Source: Sphingobacteriia bacterium RIFOXYC2_FULL_35_18
GTDB taxonomy: Bacteria; Bacteroidota; Bacteroidia; Chitinophagales; Chitinophagaceae
Length of the DNA stretch: 61,700 nucleotides
Reading direction: 5' to 3'
Assembly (NCBI GenBank): GCA_001829005.1
Contig: MIAG01000001.1
Coordinates: 590,383-652,082, forward strand
A model generated the notes under the pieces. That model worked only from the letters and a program-made list of their open reading frames with translations. It ran no database searches and was not told the DNA's origin. A program made the translations under genes and the position numbers. Positions within the stretch are counted from its first letter, which is position 1. Every line of letters begins with the position of its first letter. This document shows positions 24,473-33,554 of this stretch, piece after piece.

Positions 24473-25147
24473 ATGAATAACGCTGAAACTATAATCAGGA
24501 TTTTCATTCTAGACAACCAGGAAATTTTTACTGATGGGGTTAAGCATTTATTGGAAAGTCAACAATCAATTGATTGGATTGATCATACACTGAATGCAAA
24601 ATCAATCGAAGAAACTATCTTTAATTTCCAACCTGATATAGTATTAATGGATTCAGAATATCCAGGGCTTTCTATTTCTTGGCTTGATAATTTTTTAAAG
24701 CAACATTCTGCACATAGTAAATTGATTGTTTTGAGTTCAGTTCAAAATGATCAATTACTCTTAGATGCAATGGCTATTGGCATTAAAGCCTATTTAATAA
24801 AGACTTGCAAAAGACAAGAATTAATTGATGCAATTAATTCAGTTAGCGAAGGCAATACTTTCTATTGTAAAGAAACCACCAATCGGTTACGTGAACTGAT
24901 AGCCAATGGCAGGTATCATCCACATCAAAAAAATGTATCCATTCAATTATCTGAAAAAGAGAAGTTGATTCTGCAATTAATTTGTTCAGAATATACCAGT
25001 AAAGAAATGGCAGATCATTTAAACATGAGTTTAAGAACTATAGAAGCTTATCGCCAATCTTTACAAGAAAAAACCGGCTCGAAAAATTCGGCCGGCTTGA
25101 TCCTTTATGCTATTCGCTCTGGTATTGTTGCTTTAAAAGCATCTTGA
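24473..25147 (+). CDS. Orphan NarL/LuxR-type response regulator
   Basis: 224 aa. Receiver domain with phosphoacceptor Asp60 (VLMDSEYPG) and Lys in YLIKTC, but the acidic pair is Asp14-Asn15 rather than two acids, which may weaken magnesium binding. LuxR HTH at about 160-220 (SEKEKLILQLICSEYTSKEMADHLNMS, TIEAYRQSLQEK). No histidine kinase is adjacent; its only partner is the small HTH protein upstream. Its stop (25145-25147) directly abuts the stop of the convergent AIM24-like gene at 25148, with no base between. Confidence 0.85.
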   Translation: MNNAETIIRIFILDNQEIFTDGVKHLLESQQSIDWIDHTLNAKSIEETIFNFQPDIVLMDSEYPGLSISWLDNFLKQHSAHSKLIVLSSVQNDQLLLDAMAIGIKAYLIKTCKRQELIDAINSVSEGNTFYCKETTNRLRELIANGRYHPHQKNVSIQLSEKEKLILQLICSEYTSKEMADHLNMSLRTIEAYRQSLQEKTGSKNSAGLILYAIRSGIVALKAS

Positions 25148-25939
25148 TTACCATTTGCCATCTCCGTCTAATATATTACCTAATCCTCCTAGTATACTTC
25201 CTTCCTCTTTTCGGGCTCCTACACCATATTGTAGTATTCTGCCTGCTAAGCGGCTGATTGGTAAAGTCTGAATCCAAACAGAACCAGGTCCAGTAAGGGT
25301 GGCAAAAAATAATCCTTCCCCTCCAAATAAGGTGTTTTTAATCCCCCCTACAAATTGAATATCATAGTTTACACCAGAGGTAAAACCTACGATGCAACCT
25401 GTATCAATTTTTAGTGTTTCGCCAGGATGTAAATCTCTCTTGAATACGTGGCCACCTGCGTGTAAAAAACTCATGCCATCGCCTTCTAATTTTTGCATGA
25501 TGAATCCTTCCCCTCCAAACAATCCTGTACCAAGTTTTCTTTGAAATTCAATTCCTACATTCACTCCTTTTGCTGCACATAGAAAACTATCTTTTTGACA
25601 AATAATTCTGTTGTTATATGCAGATAAATCAAGTGGTATGATTTTTCCTGGATAGGGTGAAGCAAAACTTACTCTTCGTTTACCTTGATTCACATTGGTA
25701 AAGGCAGTCATGAATAAACTTTCACCAGTCAACATTCTTTTTCCTGCACTCAAGAGCTTTCCAAATATGCTGTTGTTTTGTTGTGACCCATCACCAAACA
25801 TGGTTTCCATCATCACTCCATCATCCATCATCATGAATGCGCCTGGCTCGGCAATGGCTGTTTCATTGTAGTCTAATTCTACTTCTACATATTGCATTTC
25901 TTCTCCAAAAATGCGGTAGTCTATTTCGTGATTTCGCAT
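25148..25939 (-). CDS. AIM24/TIGR00266-family protein
   Basis: 263 aa. The family pattern is clear: a double beta-roll with Gly-rich turns (GTGLFGGEGFIMQKLEGDGMSFLHAGG near residue 138 and NTLFGGEGLFFATLTGPGSVWIQTLP near 200). It has no signal peptide. The biochemical function of bacterial members is not established; the yeast AIM24 protein is mitochondrial. It starts 3 bp after the RND pump stop, so it appears to be the last gene of the efflux operon. Confidence 0.8.
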   Translation of the reverse strand: MRNHEIDYRIFGEEMQYVEVELDYNETAIAEPGAFMMMDDGVMMETMFGDGSQQNNSIFGKLLSAGKRMLTGESLFMTAFTNVNQGKRRVSFASPYPGKIIPLDLSAYNNRIICQKDSFLCAAKGVNVGIEFQRKLGTGLFGGEGFIMQKLEGDGMSFLHAGGHVFKRDLHPGETLKIDTGCIVGFTSGVNYDIQFVGGIKNTLFGGEGLFFATLTGPGSVWIQTLPISRLAGRILQYGVGARKEEGSILGGLGNILDGDGKW

Positions 25940-25942
25940 ATT

Positions 25943-28900
25943 CTAATTTTTTACTAAAATAAGTTTTTGTTCTCCCATCCAAACTTTCTTTCCTTGAATT
26001 TTCCTTACACCAAACATAATTCCTACAAAAATAAAGAAGAGTGGTCCGGTAAATCCAAATAATGCTACGTATTTAGTTCCGTAAAATCTTTCCATTGGTC
26101 TTCTTAATCTTTCAGAAATTAAGTACATACTTGGTACCATTATTAAAGTCAAGAAGAAAGAGAATATTAAACCATAAATAATGGTCCAAGCTAAAGGTCC
26201 CCAGAATACTACTGAGTCGCCACCAATAAAAATCTTAGGGTCTAAATGCGTGAACATAGACACGAAATCAATATTGAATCCTACTGCCAATGGCAACATA
26301 CCCATGATGGTAGCTAATGCTGTTAACAATACCGGAATAATCCTGATTTTTCCTGCTTCAATTGCTGCTTCTCTGGTTTTGTAACCACGTCCTCTTAACT
26401 CATCAGTAAATTCGATGAGTAGAATACCATTCTTAATTACAATACCCGCTAATCCAATGATACCAACCCCTACCATGATAGTAGCCATACTCTTTCCTGT
26501 TAATGCATATCCTAAGAATACGCCAATGATAGAGAAGAATATTTCGGTCAATACAATAAACGGTTTACTCAAACTATTGAATTGCAATACCAATATTAAA
26601 AAGATGATTAGTAGTGCGCTTATTAAAGCAGTTCCTAAGAATGCACTGGTTTCAGCTTGTTGCTCTCCTTCACCTGTTTGCTTTATAGTGATATCTGCTG
26701 GGATAGGTGTTTTAGCTTTAAATTCTTCAATCTTTTTAGCCAATGCCTTATTAATTTCTGGAGTTAATGAAGGGTCTGTTACAGCTGATTGAATTTGAAT
26801 GGTTCTTTTTAAATTCTTCCTTTTAACTCCACCTGCTGTATTGGTGTATTCCAATGTAGCCACACTGTTCAATGGAATTTGTTTGATTGCTCCAGAGGTG
26901 AAATCTCTGAATACAATACGCATATTCATTAACTCATTGATATCGTTTCTAGACTGTGCATTTAAACGTAATTGTATTTTATATTCATCTTCGTCGTCTT
27001 TTAGTTTGCTCACTTCCTTACCAAATACAGCCGTTCTTAATTCCATTCCAATTTGCGCTGTACTTACTCCTTCTGCTAAAGCACGTTGTCTATCTATATT
27101 AACAGTTATTTCAGGATTATTCAAGTCAACATCCATTTCTAAGTTTTGCATTCCTGCAATTCTATTGGTGTCTAAGTGGTTTTGTAACTGAATAGCTGTT
27201 TTAGCTAGTGCATCAAAATTGTCACCAGAAACTTCAATATTTACAGGAGGTTCAGTTGGAGGACCTGCATCTTCTTGTCTTACTTCTATAGAACCACCTG
27301 GAATCCCTTTCATTTGTTGTCTGATTTCTTCTTGAATGGGGGCTGAGCTTTTGCCATGTCTTTGTTCAAATTCAACAAAAGAAATTTGTATTCTTCCTAA
27401 ATGCGTTTGTGTACTTCTATTGTTGTCTCTAGGATTGTTGGCTCCTACTGCAACGTTTGAAATAACACTCTCTACAATACTGCCTTCTTTACCAGGTTGT
27501 TCATTCCCTAGTATTTTATATACCCTTCCTTCTAATATTCTCAATACTGAATCTGTTGTTTGTGATTTAGTACCGATAGGCATTTTTAAATACACATAAA
27601 CAAATTTTGGATCACCGCTTGGAAAGAATGGTTTTGGATTATCTCTAAGAATCAATAGGATTAAAGAGATAGGAAATAATACAAATAATCCTATTAATAA
27701 ATACACGGGTCTTTTTCTAACCAATATGTATTTCAATAAAGATTCATAACGGTTCATTAAACCTGGTAAAGCTCTTTCTTGGAAAAAGTGAATGATATTT
27801 CTAAGCACATATCTTTCCAATACAATCAAGCCCATCATAAAGATTAAGAAATTGCCAAACCCATGCCAGCCTGCTATATTAAATAAAACACCTAATATAG
27901 CTGAACCCCAGAACCACCATTTTTTGAATATGGCGTTTTTAGGAGATTCAAATTCACGTCCTTCAGGCTTCATAAAGCTTACCGCAAATACTGGGTTGAT
28001 AAAAAAAGCAACCACCAATGATGCTGCCAATGTTAAGATAAGCATGATGGGTAAGTATATCATGAACTTTCCAATAATGCCCTTCCAAAGTAATAGCGGG
28101 AAGAAAGGAGCTAGGGTGGTTGCTGTTCCTGCTAACACCGGAATAAATACTTCTCCTGCTGCTTCTTTTGCTGATCGTACAATTTTTACTTTACCATTAT
28201 TATATATTCTATGGGTGTTTTCAATTACCACAATTGCGTCGTCTACAATAATTCCCAATCCAAACAATAATGCAAAGAGTACAATGAAGTTGAGTGTGAT
28301 TGCGCCACCTGCTATTAATTCACCCAATGGTAAAAACATAAAGGAAACGAAAACAGAAAGTGGTACACTTAATGCCACAAAGAAGGCATTGGTTACACCC
28401 ATAAAGAACATCAGAATCAATAATACCAAGATGAATCCAATGATAATGGTATTAACCAATTCATTAAAAGATGTTTTGGTTCCTTTACTTTGGTCACCTG
28501 TAATAACTACTTTAAGGTTTTTGGGCAACTCTTCACTCTGCTGCATTTCTGCAACAATTTTATTAATACCATCTGCTGTATTAATTAAATTTTCTCCAGC
28601 TCTTTTTACAATATTAACGGTGATAACGTTTTCGCCATCTAATCGGGCATAGCTCTCGGTTTCTTTTACAGTATCAATAATTTGTGCAACATCTTGTAAG
28701 TAAATTGGAGCTCCATTCACATTCTTGATTTGAATATGCTGCATGTCATAGGCGCTGGTAAACTGGCCTTTAATTTTAATATTGCGCTTCATGGTTCCTA
28801 CTTCTACCAATCCACCACTAATATCTTTGTTCTCTAAATTAACTGCACTTTCAATATCCCTAAATGTAAGTTTAGCAGCTGCTAATTTTGCTGGATCAAT

Positions 28901-29503
28901 GTTGATTTGAATTTCACGTTCTGGTGCACCTACTATTTCTGCGCGGTTTACTTCTTTTAATTCTTCAAATCGATCTTGTAATTTATCTGCATATTGTTTT
29001 AGCTTAATACCATCAAAATCGCCACTTATATTAACGAACATGATGGGCTGATCACTAATTGAAAACTCTTGCACATTAGGTAAAGAAGTTAAATCGGTAG
29101 GTAAGTCTGTTTGTGCCTTATCTACTGCATCTTTTACTTTTATTTTAGCAATTTCTGGTTTTATATCTGTATCAAATTCAACCACAATCAAGCTATAATC
29201 TTGTTGGGAAGTAGATTGAATTTTGTTCACTTTAGCGCCACTGATGCCCTTCAATTGTTTTTCAATTGGTCGGGTTACTAAGTTTTCAATGTCTTTCGGT
29301 GAATTACCAAAATATACGGTAGTAATAGATATGGTAGGGACTACAATATCTGGAAATTGTTCTTTAGGAAGAGTTGTGAACTTATTTAATCCATATAATG
29401 AAATTAAAATCGTTATCACGTAAACTGCCGTTCTATTATCTATAGCCCAACTAGTGGGTTTAAACTCTTTGAATTTTTTGGCTATGCCTTCAATGAAATT
29501 CAT
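25943..29503 (-). CDS. RND-family (HAE1-type) efflux pump, inner-membrane subunit
   Basis: 1186 aa, longer than the ~1040 of AcrB. Start-region KEQFPDIVVPTISITTVYFG matches the first periplasmic domain. The proton-relay residues are present: the Asp pair in LGIIVDDAIVVIENTHR (TM4) and the Lys in GIVIKNGILLIEF (TM10). The extra length comes from an insert between TM6 and TM7 (about residues 515-575) with two additional hydrophobic segments, and a ~40-residue C-terminal extension with one more. It exports small molecules with the fusion protein and TolC encoded just upstream. Operon order is tetR-tolC-MFP-RND-AIM24-like. Substrates are unknown. Confidence 0.92.
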   Translation of the reverse strand: MNFIEGIAKKFKEFKPTSWAIDNRTAVYVITILISLYGLNKFTTLPKEQFPDIVVPTISITTVYFGNSPKDIENLVTRPIEKQLKGISGAKVNKIQSTSQQDYSLIVVEFDTDIKPEIAKIKVKDAVDKAQTDLPTDLTSLPNVQEFSISDQPIMFVNISGDFDGIKLKQYADKLQDRFEELKEVNRAEIVGAPEREIQINIDPAKLAAAKLTFRDIESAVNLENKDISGGLVEVGTMKRNIKIKGQFTSAYDMQHIQIKNVNGAPIYLQDVAQIIDTVKETESYARLDGENVITVNIVKRAGENLINTADGINKIVAEMQQSEELPKNLKVVITGDQSKGTKTSFNELVNTIIIGFILVLLILMFFMGVTNAFFVALSVPLSVFVSFMFLPLGELIAGGAITLNFIVLFALLFGLGIIVDDAIVVIENTHRIYNNGKVKIVRSAKEAAGEVFIPVLAGTATTLAPFFPLLLWKGIIGKFMIYLPIMLILTLAASLVVAFFINPVFAVSFMKPEGREFESPKNAIFKKWWFWGSAILGVLFNIAGWHGFGNFLIFMMGLIVLERYVLRNIIHFFQERALPGLMNRYESLLKYILVRKRPVYLLIGLFVLFPISLILLILRDNPKPFFPSGDPKFVYVYLKMPIGTKSQTTDSVLRILEGRVYKILGNEQPGKEGSIVESVISNVAVGANNPRDNNRSTQTHLGRIQISFVEFEQRHGKSSAPIQEEIRQQMKGIPGGSIEVRQEDAGPPTEPPVNIEVSGDNFDALAKTAIQLQNHLDTNRIAGMQNLEMDVDLNNPEITVNIDRQRALAEGVSTAQIGMELRTAVFGKEVSKLKDDEDEYKIQLRLNAQSRNDINELMNMRIVFRDFTSGAIKQIPLNSVATLEYTNTAGGVKRKNLKRTIQIQSAVTDPSLTPEINKALAKKIEEFKAKTPIPADITIKQTGEGEQQAETSAFLGTALISALLIIFLILVLQFNSLSKPFIVLTEIFFSIIGVFLGYALTGKSMATIMVGVGIIGLAGIVIKNGILLIEFTDELRGRGYKTREAAIEAGKIRIIPVLLTALATIMGMLPLAVGFNIDFVSMFTHLDPKIFIGGDSVVFWGPLAWTIIYGLIFSFFLTLIMVPSMYLISERLRRPMERFYGTKYVALFGFTGPLFFIFVGIMFGVRKIQGKKVWMGEQKLILVKN

Positions 29504-29515
29504 GCTTAATTATTT

Positions 29516-30721
29516 TTATTGTGCTAAAACCTTTACAGTTTGTCCATCATAAATATTCTGATATCCTTCGGTGATCAGTAAGTCTTTCTCGTTAAGACCA
29601 GTTTTTACTTCTATTAACTTACCATATAGTTCACCTACCGTAATCATTTTCTTGCGAGCAACTAATTTTTTACCCTCCTGAACGGCTACATATACATACT
29701 TACCCTTTTCTTCTGTTTGAACCGTATTTACATTAATTGAAATAGCATTGGGTACTTCGTAATCTTGAAATTTCACTTGAGCCAATTGATTGGGTCTAAT
29801 ATTGGCATCATAAGGAATCTTTATTTCTACGTCGAAGCTTCTAGTATTGGCATCAATAGATCTGCTAGCTGTTGTTACAGTTGCTTTAAATTCTTTATTT
29901 AAGTCGGGTAAGCTAATGATTGCATTAGCTCCTGCTTTAATTCTATTGCTGTAGTTTTCTGGAACACGTGTTACCACTTTCATGTTCTGGGTATTCACGA
30001 TTTTTATTTGAGGAGTAATTCCTGCAAGACCTACAAAAATTTCACCTACTCTAACATTTAGTTCGTCTACTATACCACTTACGTCTGCAAGAATATTAGT
30101 TGCTCGTAATTGCTCTTCTGTTACTTTTATTTGTTCCTCTGCAGCGGCTAATTGACGCTCTAAAGACTGTACATTGTTTTTAGCAGAAATTAATTGAACT
30201 TCAGTTCCAATTCCTTCTTTCCAAAGATTGTTCTGTCTGTTGTATAAATCTTTTGCAAAGCTTAATTGGCTTTTTACTGTTTCAATAGATTTTTGAGCAG
30301 CAATAACTGATTGTCTAATCACTGCATCGTCTAACTTGATTAGCTGTTGTCCTTTAGTTACAATATCTCCTCTTTTAACATAAATAGCTCTTACTTGACC
30401 TCCACCCATTCTTGGTGAAACGTAAGAAATATTATCTGAGGTAATATTTCCCTGTAAGTCTATGTAGTGAACAAAATTCTCTCTTGCTACTGGAGTGATA
30501 TTAATCAATTTGGCATTGGCTCCAGCATTAGCTGTGTCTAATACATTGATTTCATTTTGTAAGACACCAATTTTTTCAGCTAGTGCATTCTGCTCTGTTT
30601 TTAATTTCTCTAAAGCGGCTTTTTTAGAGGCAAGGTCATTGTCTTGTTTGCTGTTGGTGCCACAACTGCTTAGTATCGCGATTGTAGTTAGAATATGTAA
30701 TAAATAGATTGTCTTTCTCAT
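29516..30721 (-). CDS. Efflux RND transporter periplasmic adaptor (membrane fusion) lipoprotein
   Basis: 401 aa. The signal peptide ends in a lipobox (LSSCG, Cys20), and an N-terminal coiled coil (30-68) follows. Then come the barrel-sandwich half-motif (VSPRMGGGQVRAIYVKRGDIVTKGQQL), a helical hairpin (about 130-205), the second half-motif, and the beta-barrel domain with TRVPENYSNRIKAGANA. It bridges the RND pump and the outer-membrane channel. It lies 19 bp after tolC and 12 bp before the pump gene. Confidence 0.9.
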   Translation of the reverse strand: MRKTIYLLHILTTIAILSSCGTNSKQDNDLASKKAALEKLKTEQNALAEKIGVLQNEINVLDTANAGANAKLINITPVARENFVHYIDLQGNITSDNISYVSPRMGGGQVRAIYVKRGDIVTKGQQLIKLDDAVIRQSVIAAQKSIETVKSQLSFAKDLYNRQNNLWKEGIGTEVQLISAKNNVQSLERQLAAAEEQIKVTEEQLRATNILADVSGIVDELNVRVGEIFVGLAGITPQIKIVNTQNMKVVTRVPENYSNRIKAGANAIISLPDLNKEFKATVTTASRSIDANTRSFDVEIKIPYDANIRPNQLAQVKFQDYEVPNAISINVNTVQTEEKGKYVYVAVQEGKKLVARKKMITVGELYGKLIEVKTGLNEKDLLITEGYQNIYDGQTVKVLAQ

Positions 30722-30740
30722 TGTTTATGGTTTAATATTT

Positions 30741-32141
30741 TTATAATTTTCCTATTGCAGTTAAGTAATCAACTCTTGCTATAATGGCATCATATAATGC
30801 ACTGATATAATTGGTTTGAGCAGCTTTTAAGTCTACGTCTGAAGCATTTATTTCAGTATTTGATCCGGTACCTGCCTCGTATTTTTTCTTAGTTTGCTGG
30901 TAAACTTTTTCTGCTAAAGCCATATTGTTTTTTTGAAAATCTAAGGTTGCAATAGCCGTTTTGTATTTTAATCTCGCTTGCTCTACTGATTGATCTATAT
31001 TCAGTTTTAAGTTTTCTAACTGATTATTGGTTTGTTCCAATTCAATTTTTGCTTTTTTAATTCTTGCGTCTTTTGCAAAGCCGCTAAATATGGGTACGGC
31101 AATATTCACCCCTATTGAAGAAGAGGTAAACCAATCTCCTTTACCAAAAAAGTTGAATTGATTTCTTTGAGCCAACTTGCTATAGTTAGCTCCCAATGCT
31201 ACTGTTGGTAGTTTGCTTAATTCATACCGCTTTACGTTAAATGCATTCAATTGCTTAGCAGAACTTAGGTATTGAAAATCTCTACGATCCTCATAACTGT
31301 AATCTCCTTTTGTAATATCCTCTTTAATTTGAGTATAGTCTAAAGTATCCGTTAAAACTAAAGTGTCTGTTACCGGCATTCCCATTAAGGTCTTTAAACC
31401 TATATATCCCATTGCAATGCCGTTAAGGGCTTTGATTTTTTCGGTGCTTAAGTTATTTAACTGTACAGCAATTTTATCAATATCAATTCTTTCTGCAAAT
31501 CCATTTTTATACAATGCTTTTACATCATAGTCTAGTTTTTCTAGTCTTTTGATATTGGCATCTAATAACTCAATTTGGGTTTTACTAACTACTAATTGAT
31601 AATAGACTTTATATAAATTGGTTTTGATATTTTCTTCGGTAACCCTTGCAGCCGCTTCTTGAAAATCGATGGATGCTTTTCTGGCTTGTAATCCAATAAA
31701 TACTTGCCCATCAAATAGTAATTGTTGTAATGAAACACCTGCACTGGCATTCCATTTGGTTCCAAACTGCGCTGCAATAAATCCAAAGTCACTTGGCATT
31801 TTGATTGGGTTACCATTGCCATCTCTAACACCTTGGTCAATAAGTACTTGATAGGTAGCTGGTGAAATAAAGTTGGGTAAGGTTTGAACTGCAACGTTGG
31901 GTAAGTGCTGTGTTCCAATACTACCTGAAATAGTAGGTAACGCAGAAGCAGTAATTTCTTTATTGGTTTGCATTTGTGCTTGAATGGCCAATAATGCATT
32001 TTTTACTTGCACGTTGTTCTTTTTTGCATAAGCAACTGCTTGCTCTATATTGAATTCGTACCGATTGGCTTTTTGTGCCATTGCGGTTTGCATCGTAGCC
32101 ATCATGCAAAGCAGTGCGATTAATTTAATTTTGGTGTGCAT
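30741..32141 (-). CDS. TolC-family outer membrane channel of the efflux system
   Basis: 466 aa. Signal peptide of 22 residues (cleavage after AMAQ). Two outer-membrane-efflux repeats: FNIEQAVAYAKKNNVQVKNALLAI at the start of repeat 1 and KAKIELEQTNNQLENLKL in repeat 2. It forms the trimeric exit duct for the RND complex. First structural gene after tetR (5-bp gap), so it is under the tetR promoter. Confidence 0.9.
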   Translation of the reverse strand: MHTKIKLIALLCMMATMQTAMAQKANRYEFNIEQAVAYAKKNNVQVKNALLAIQAQMQTNKEITASALPTISGSIGTQHLPNVAVQTLPNFISPATYQVLIDQGVRDGNGNPIKMPSDFGFIAAQFGTKWNASAGVSLQQLLFDGQVFIGLQARKASIDFQEAAARVTEENIKTNLYKVYYQLVVSKTQIELLDANIKRLEKLDYDVKALYKNGFAERIDIDKIAVQLNNLSTEKIKALNGIAMGYIGLKTLMGMPVTDTLVLTDTLDYTQIKEDITKGDYSYEDRRDFQYLSSAKQLNAFNVKRYELSKLPTVALGANYSKLAQRNQFNFFGKGDWFTSSSIGVNIAVPIFSGFAKDARIKKAKIELEQTNNQLENLKLNIDQSVEQARLKYKTAIATLDFQKNNMALAEKVYQQTKKKYEAGTGSNTEINASDVDLKAAQTNYISALYDAIIARVDYLTAIGKL

Positions 32142-32146
32142 ATTGT

Positions 32147-32752
32147 TTATTTTTCTCTTTGCTGTTTATATTTGGTTATTAGTTTTTGTCCTTTTGGTGT
32201 ACATATGCCATATAAAAAATGTTCCATTAATTCCATCTCAACTTGAACAAGAGTGAACTTGCTTTGCATAAAAACTTCTGGGTTAAAACCTAGGAAAATA
32301 CTTTCCACTCTGTAACGTGCTATTACTTCTACATTAATATCTTGTCTGTAGTAACCTTCTTTAATTCCCTTTATCAGGTTCTCTTTCATGATGTTCACAA
32401 AAAACTTATTCTTGTGTGCATTCATTTTTTTATATGCTTCTGGATGGTATTTCTGCATTTCAAAAATGATTGCAGGGTTCATGGTGGCGAGCATTTCTTG
32501 CAACATTTCGAATCCCCTAAAAACTTCTTGAACTGCATTGTCGCAACTGCAGGCAATACTGGTACATTCGTGCATGTCTTGCTCAATTTCTCTTTGAACA
32601 ACTGCATCTACTAAATGATCCTTGTCTTTAAAGTATTGATAAATAGTCTTTTTGCTGGCGCCCAAGTTGGATGCGATATCGTCCATAGTAACACTCTTTA
32701 ATCCGTATCGGAAAAAGAGTTCCTGGGCTTTTTCTACAATTCTTTGCTCCAT
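32147..32752 (-). CDS. TetR-family transcriptional repressor of the efflux operon
   Basis: 201 aa from ATG 32752 (MEQRIVEKAQELFF). The frame extends to 32812, but that would start upstream of the promoter's predicted transcription start. N-terminal HTH at residues 5-50 (GLKSVTMDDIASNLGASKKTIYQYF). The ligand domain carries His61, Cys63, Cys68 and Cys70 just after the HTH, which may be a metal or redox site. It heads the efflux operon and very likely binds the inverted repeat over its own promoter (32779-32808). Confidence 0.88.
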   Translation of the reverse strand: MEQRIVEKAQELFFRYGLKSVTMDDIASNLGASKKTIYQYFKDKDHLVDAVVQREIEQDMHECTSIACSCDNAVQEVFRGFEMLQEMLATMNPAIIFEMQKYHPEAYKKMNAHKNKFFVNIMKENLIKGIKEGYYRQDINVEVIARYRVESIFLGFNPEVFMQSKFTLVQVEMELMEHFLYGICTPKGQKLITKYKQQREK

Positions 32753-32770
32753 ATTATTAATTTCGGAGGG

Positions 32771-32808
32771 CAAAACTATGGAAACTATTTTCGTTACCAA
32801 AGTTTCCA
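32771..32808 (-). promoter_or_regulatory. tetR/efflux operon promoter with overlapping operator
   Basis: On the minus strand, TTTG (32801-32798) and TAGTTTTG (32778-32771) are separated by exactly 19 nt, matching the Bacteroidota -33/-7 promoter. The inverted repeat TGGAAACT-N14-AGTTTCCA (32779-32808) covers the -33 box and spacer, so a bound TetR dimer would block RNA polymerase. The predicted start is about 12 nt before the tetR ATG. Confidence 0.75.
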
Positions 32809-32904
32809 ACATTTATTTTTCATTAAATTATTGTTAAACGCTATATATCTTGGATAAGCGGTAAACCGACTCAACTGCATTAGTTGCTGTATCTTGCAGG
32901 CATT

Positions 32905-33528
32905 ATGACCTTCAAGTCTTTGTTAAAACGCTTACTGCAATATTTTTTTCAGGGCTTAATAGTATTGGCACCCATTGGCATAACTATTTGGGTAGTAATC
33001 AGTTTATTCAATGTGGTTGACGATATATTGCCTAGCATTATTAGAAATGTAGCACCCGATTTAGCTCAAAGAGATGCAGATGGCAATATTATTAGAATGC
33101 CTGGTTTAGGGTTTCTAGTGGTGATTGCATTGGTTTTAGTGGTTGGATGGCTTTCGTCTTTATTTGCGATTAATCGATTAGTAGCACTGTTCGACACTGT
33201 TTTAGAAAAAACCCCCGGAATTAAATTCATTTATTCATCCGTAAAAGATTTTTTAGAGGCTTTTGCTGGTAATAAGAAAAAATTTAATCAACCTGTTTTA
33301 GTAAATGTAGATGGAGCAGATATTTGGAGAATTGGATTTATCACCCAACAAAGCAGCGAAGATTTTGGTTTGGAAAATCATGTAACGGTTTATGTACCAC
33401 ATTCTTATGCAATCTCTGGCATTACCTATTTTGTTCCTACTAATAAAGTAAAACCACTTCCCAATATTGGTGCTGCTGATGCAATGAAGTTTACTGTTTC
33501 TGGTGGAGTAACAGATGTACATGATTAG
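32905..33528 (+). CDS. DUF502 family membrane protein
   Basis: 207 aa from ATG 32905; a TTG seven codons upstream is the only extension. Two transmembrane segments (about 12-38 and 72-95), followed by the DUF502 segment LEKTPGIKFIYSSVKDFLEAF and the soluble domain ending in FVPTNKVKPLPN and SGGVTDVHD. The function of DUF502 is unknown. It is divergent from tetR and followed by a glycosyltransferase 26 bp away. Confidence 0.85.
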   Translation: MTFKSLLKRLLQYFFQGLIVLAPIGITIWVVISLFNVVDDILPSIIRNVAPDLAQRDADGNIIRMPGLGFLVVIALVLVVGWLSSLFAINRLVALFDTVLEKTPGIKFIYSSVKDFLEAFAGNKKKFNQPVLVNVDGADIWRIGFITQQSSEDFGLENHVTVYVPHSYAISGITYFVPTNKVKPLPNIGAADAMKFTVSGGVTDVHD

Positions 33529-33542
33529 TTTTTATTAGCAGT

Positions 33543-33550
33543 TAACTTTG
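33543..33550 (+). promoter_or_regulatory. Candidate -7 box TAACTTTG
   Basis: Exact TAnnTTTG match ending 4 nt before the glycosyltransferase ATG. No clear -33 box lies at the usual distance. If used, the mRNA would be leaderless or nearly so. Confidence 0.35.
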
Positions 33551-33554
33551 TATC

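Noticed and set aside
27792..28652. Long + strand frame opposite the RND pump gene
   Set aside because: It is a shadow of a strongly conserved pump on the minus strand; its product is Ser/Asn/Lys-rich without a domain.
31592..31999. Alternative minus-strand frame within the tolC gene
   Set aside because: Overlaps the TolC reading frame over its whole length; codon pattern and content are those of a frame shadow.
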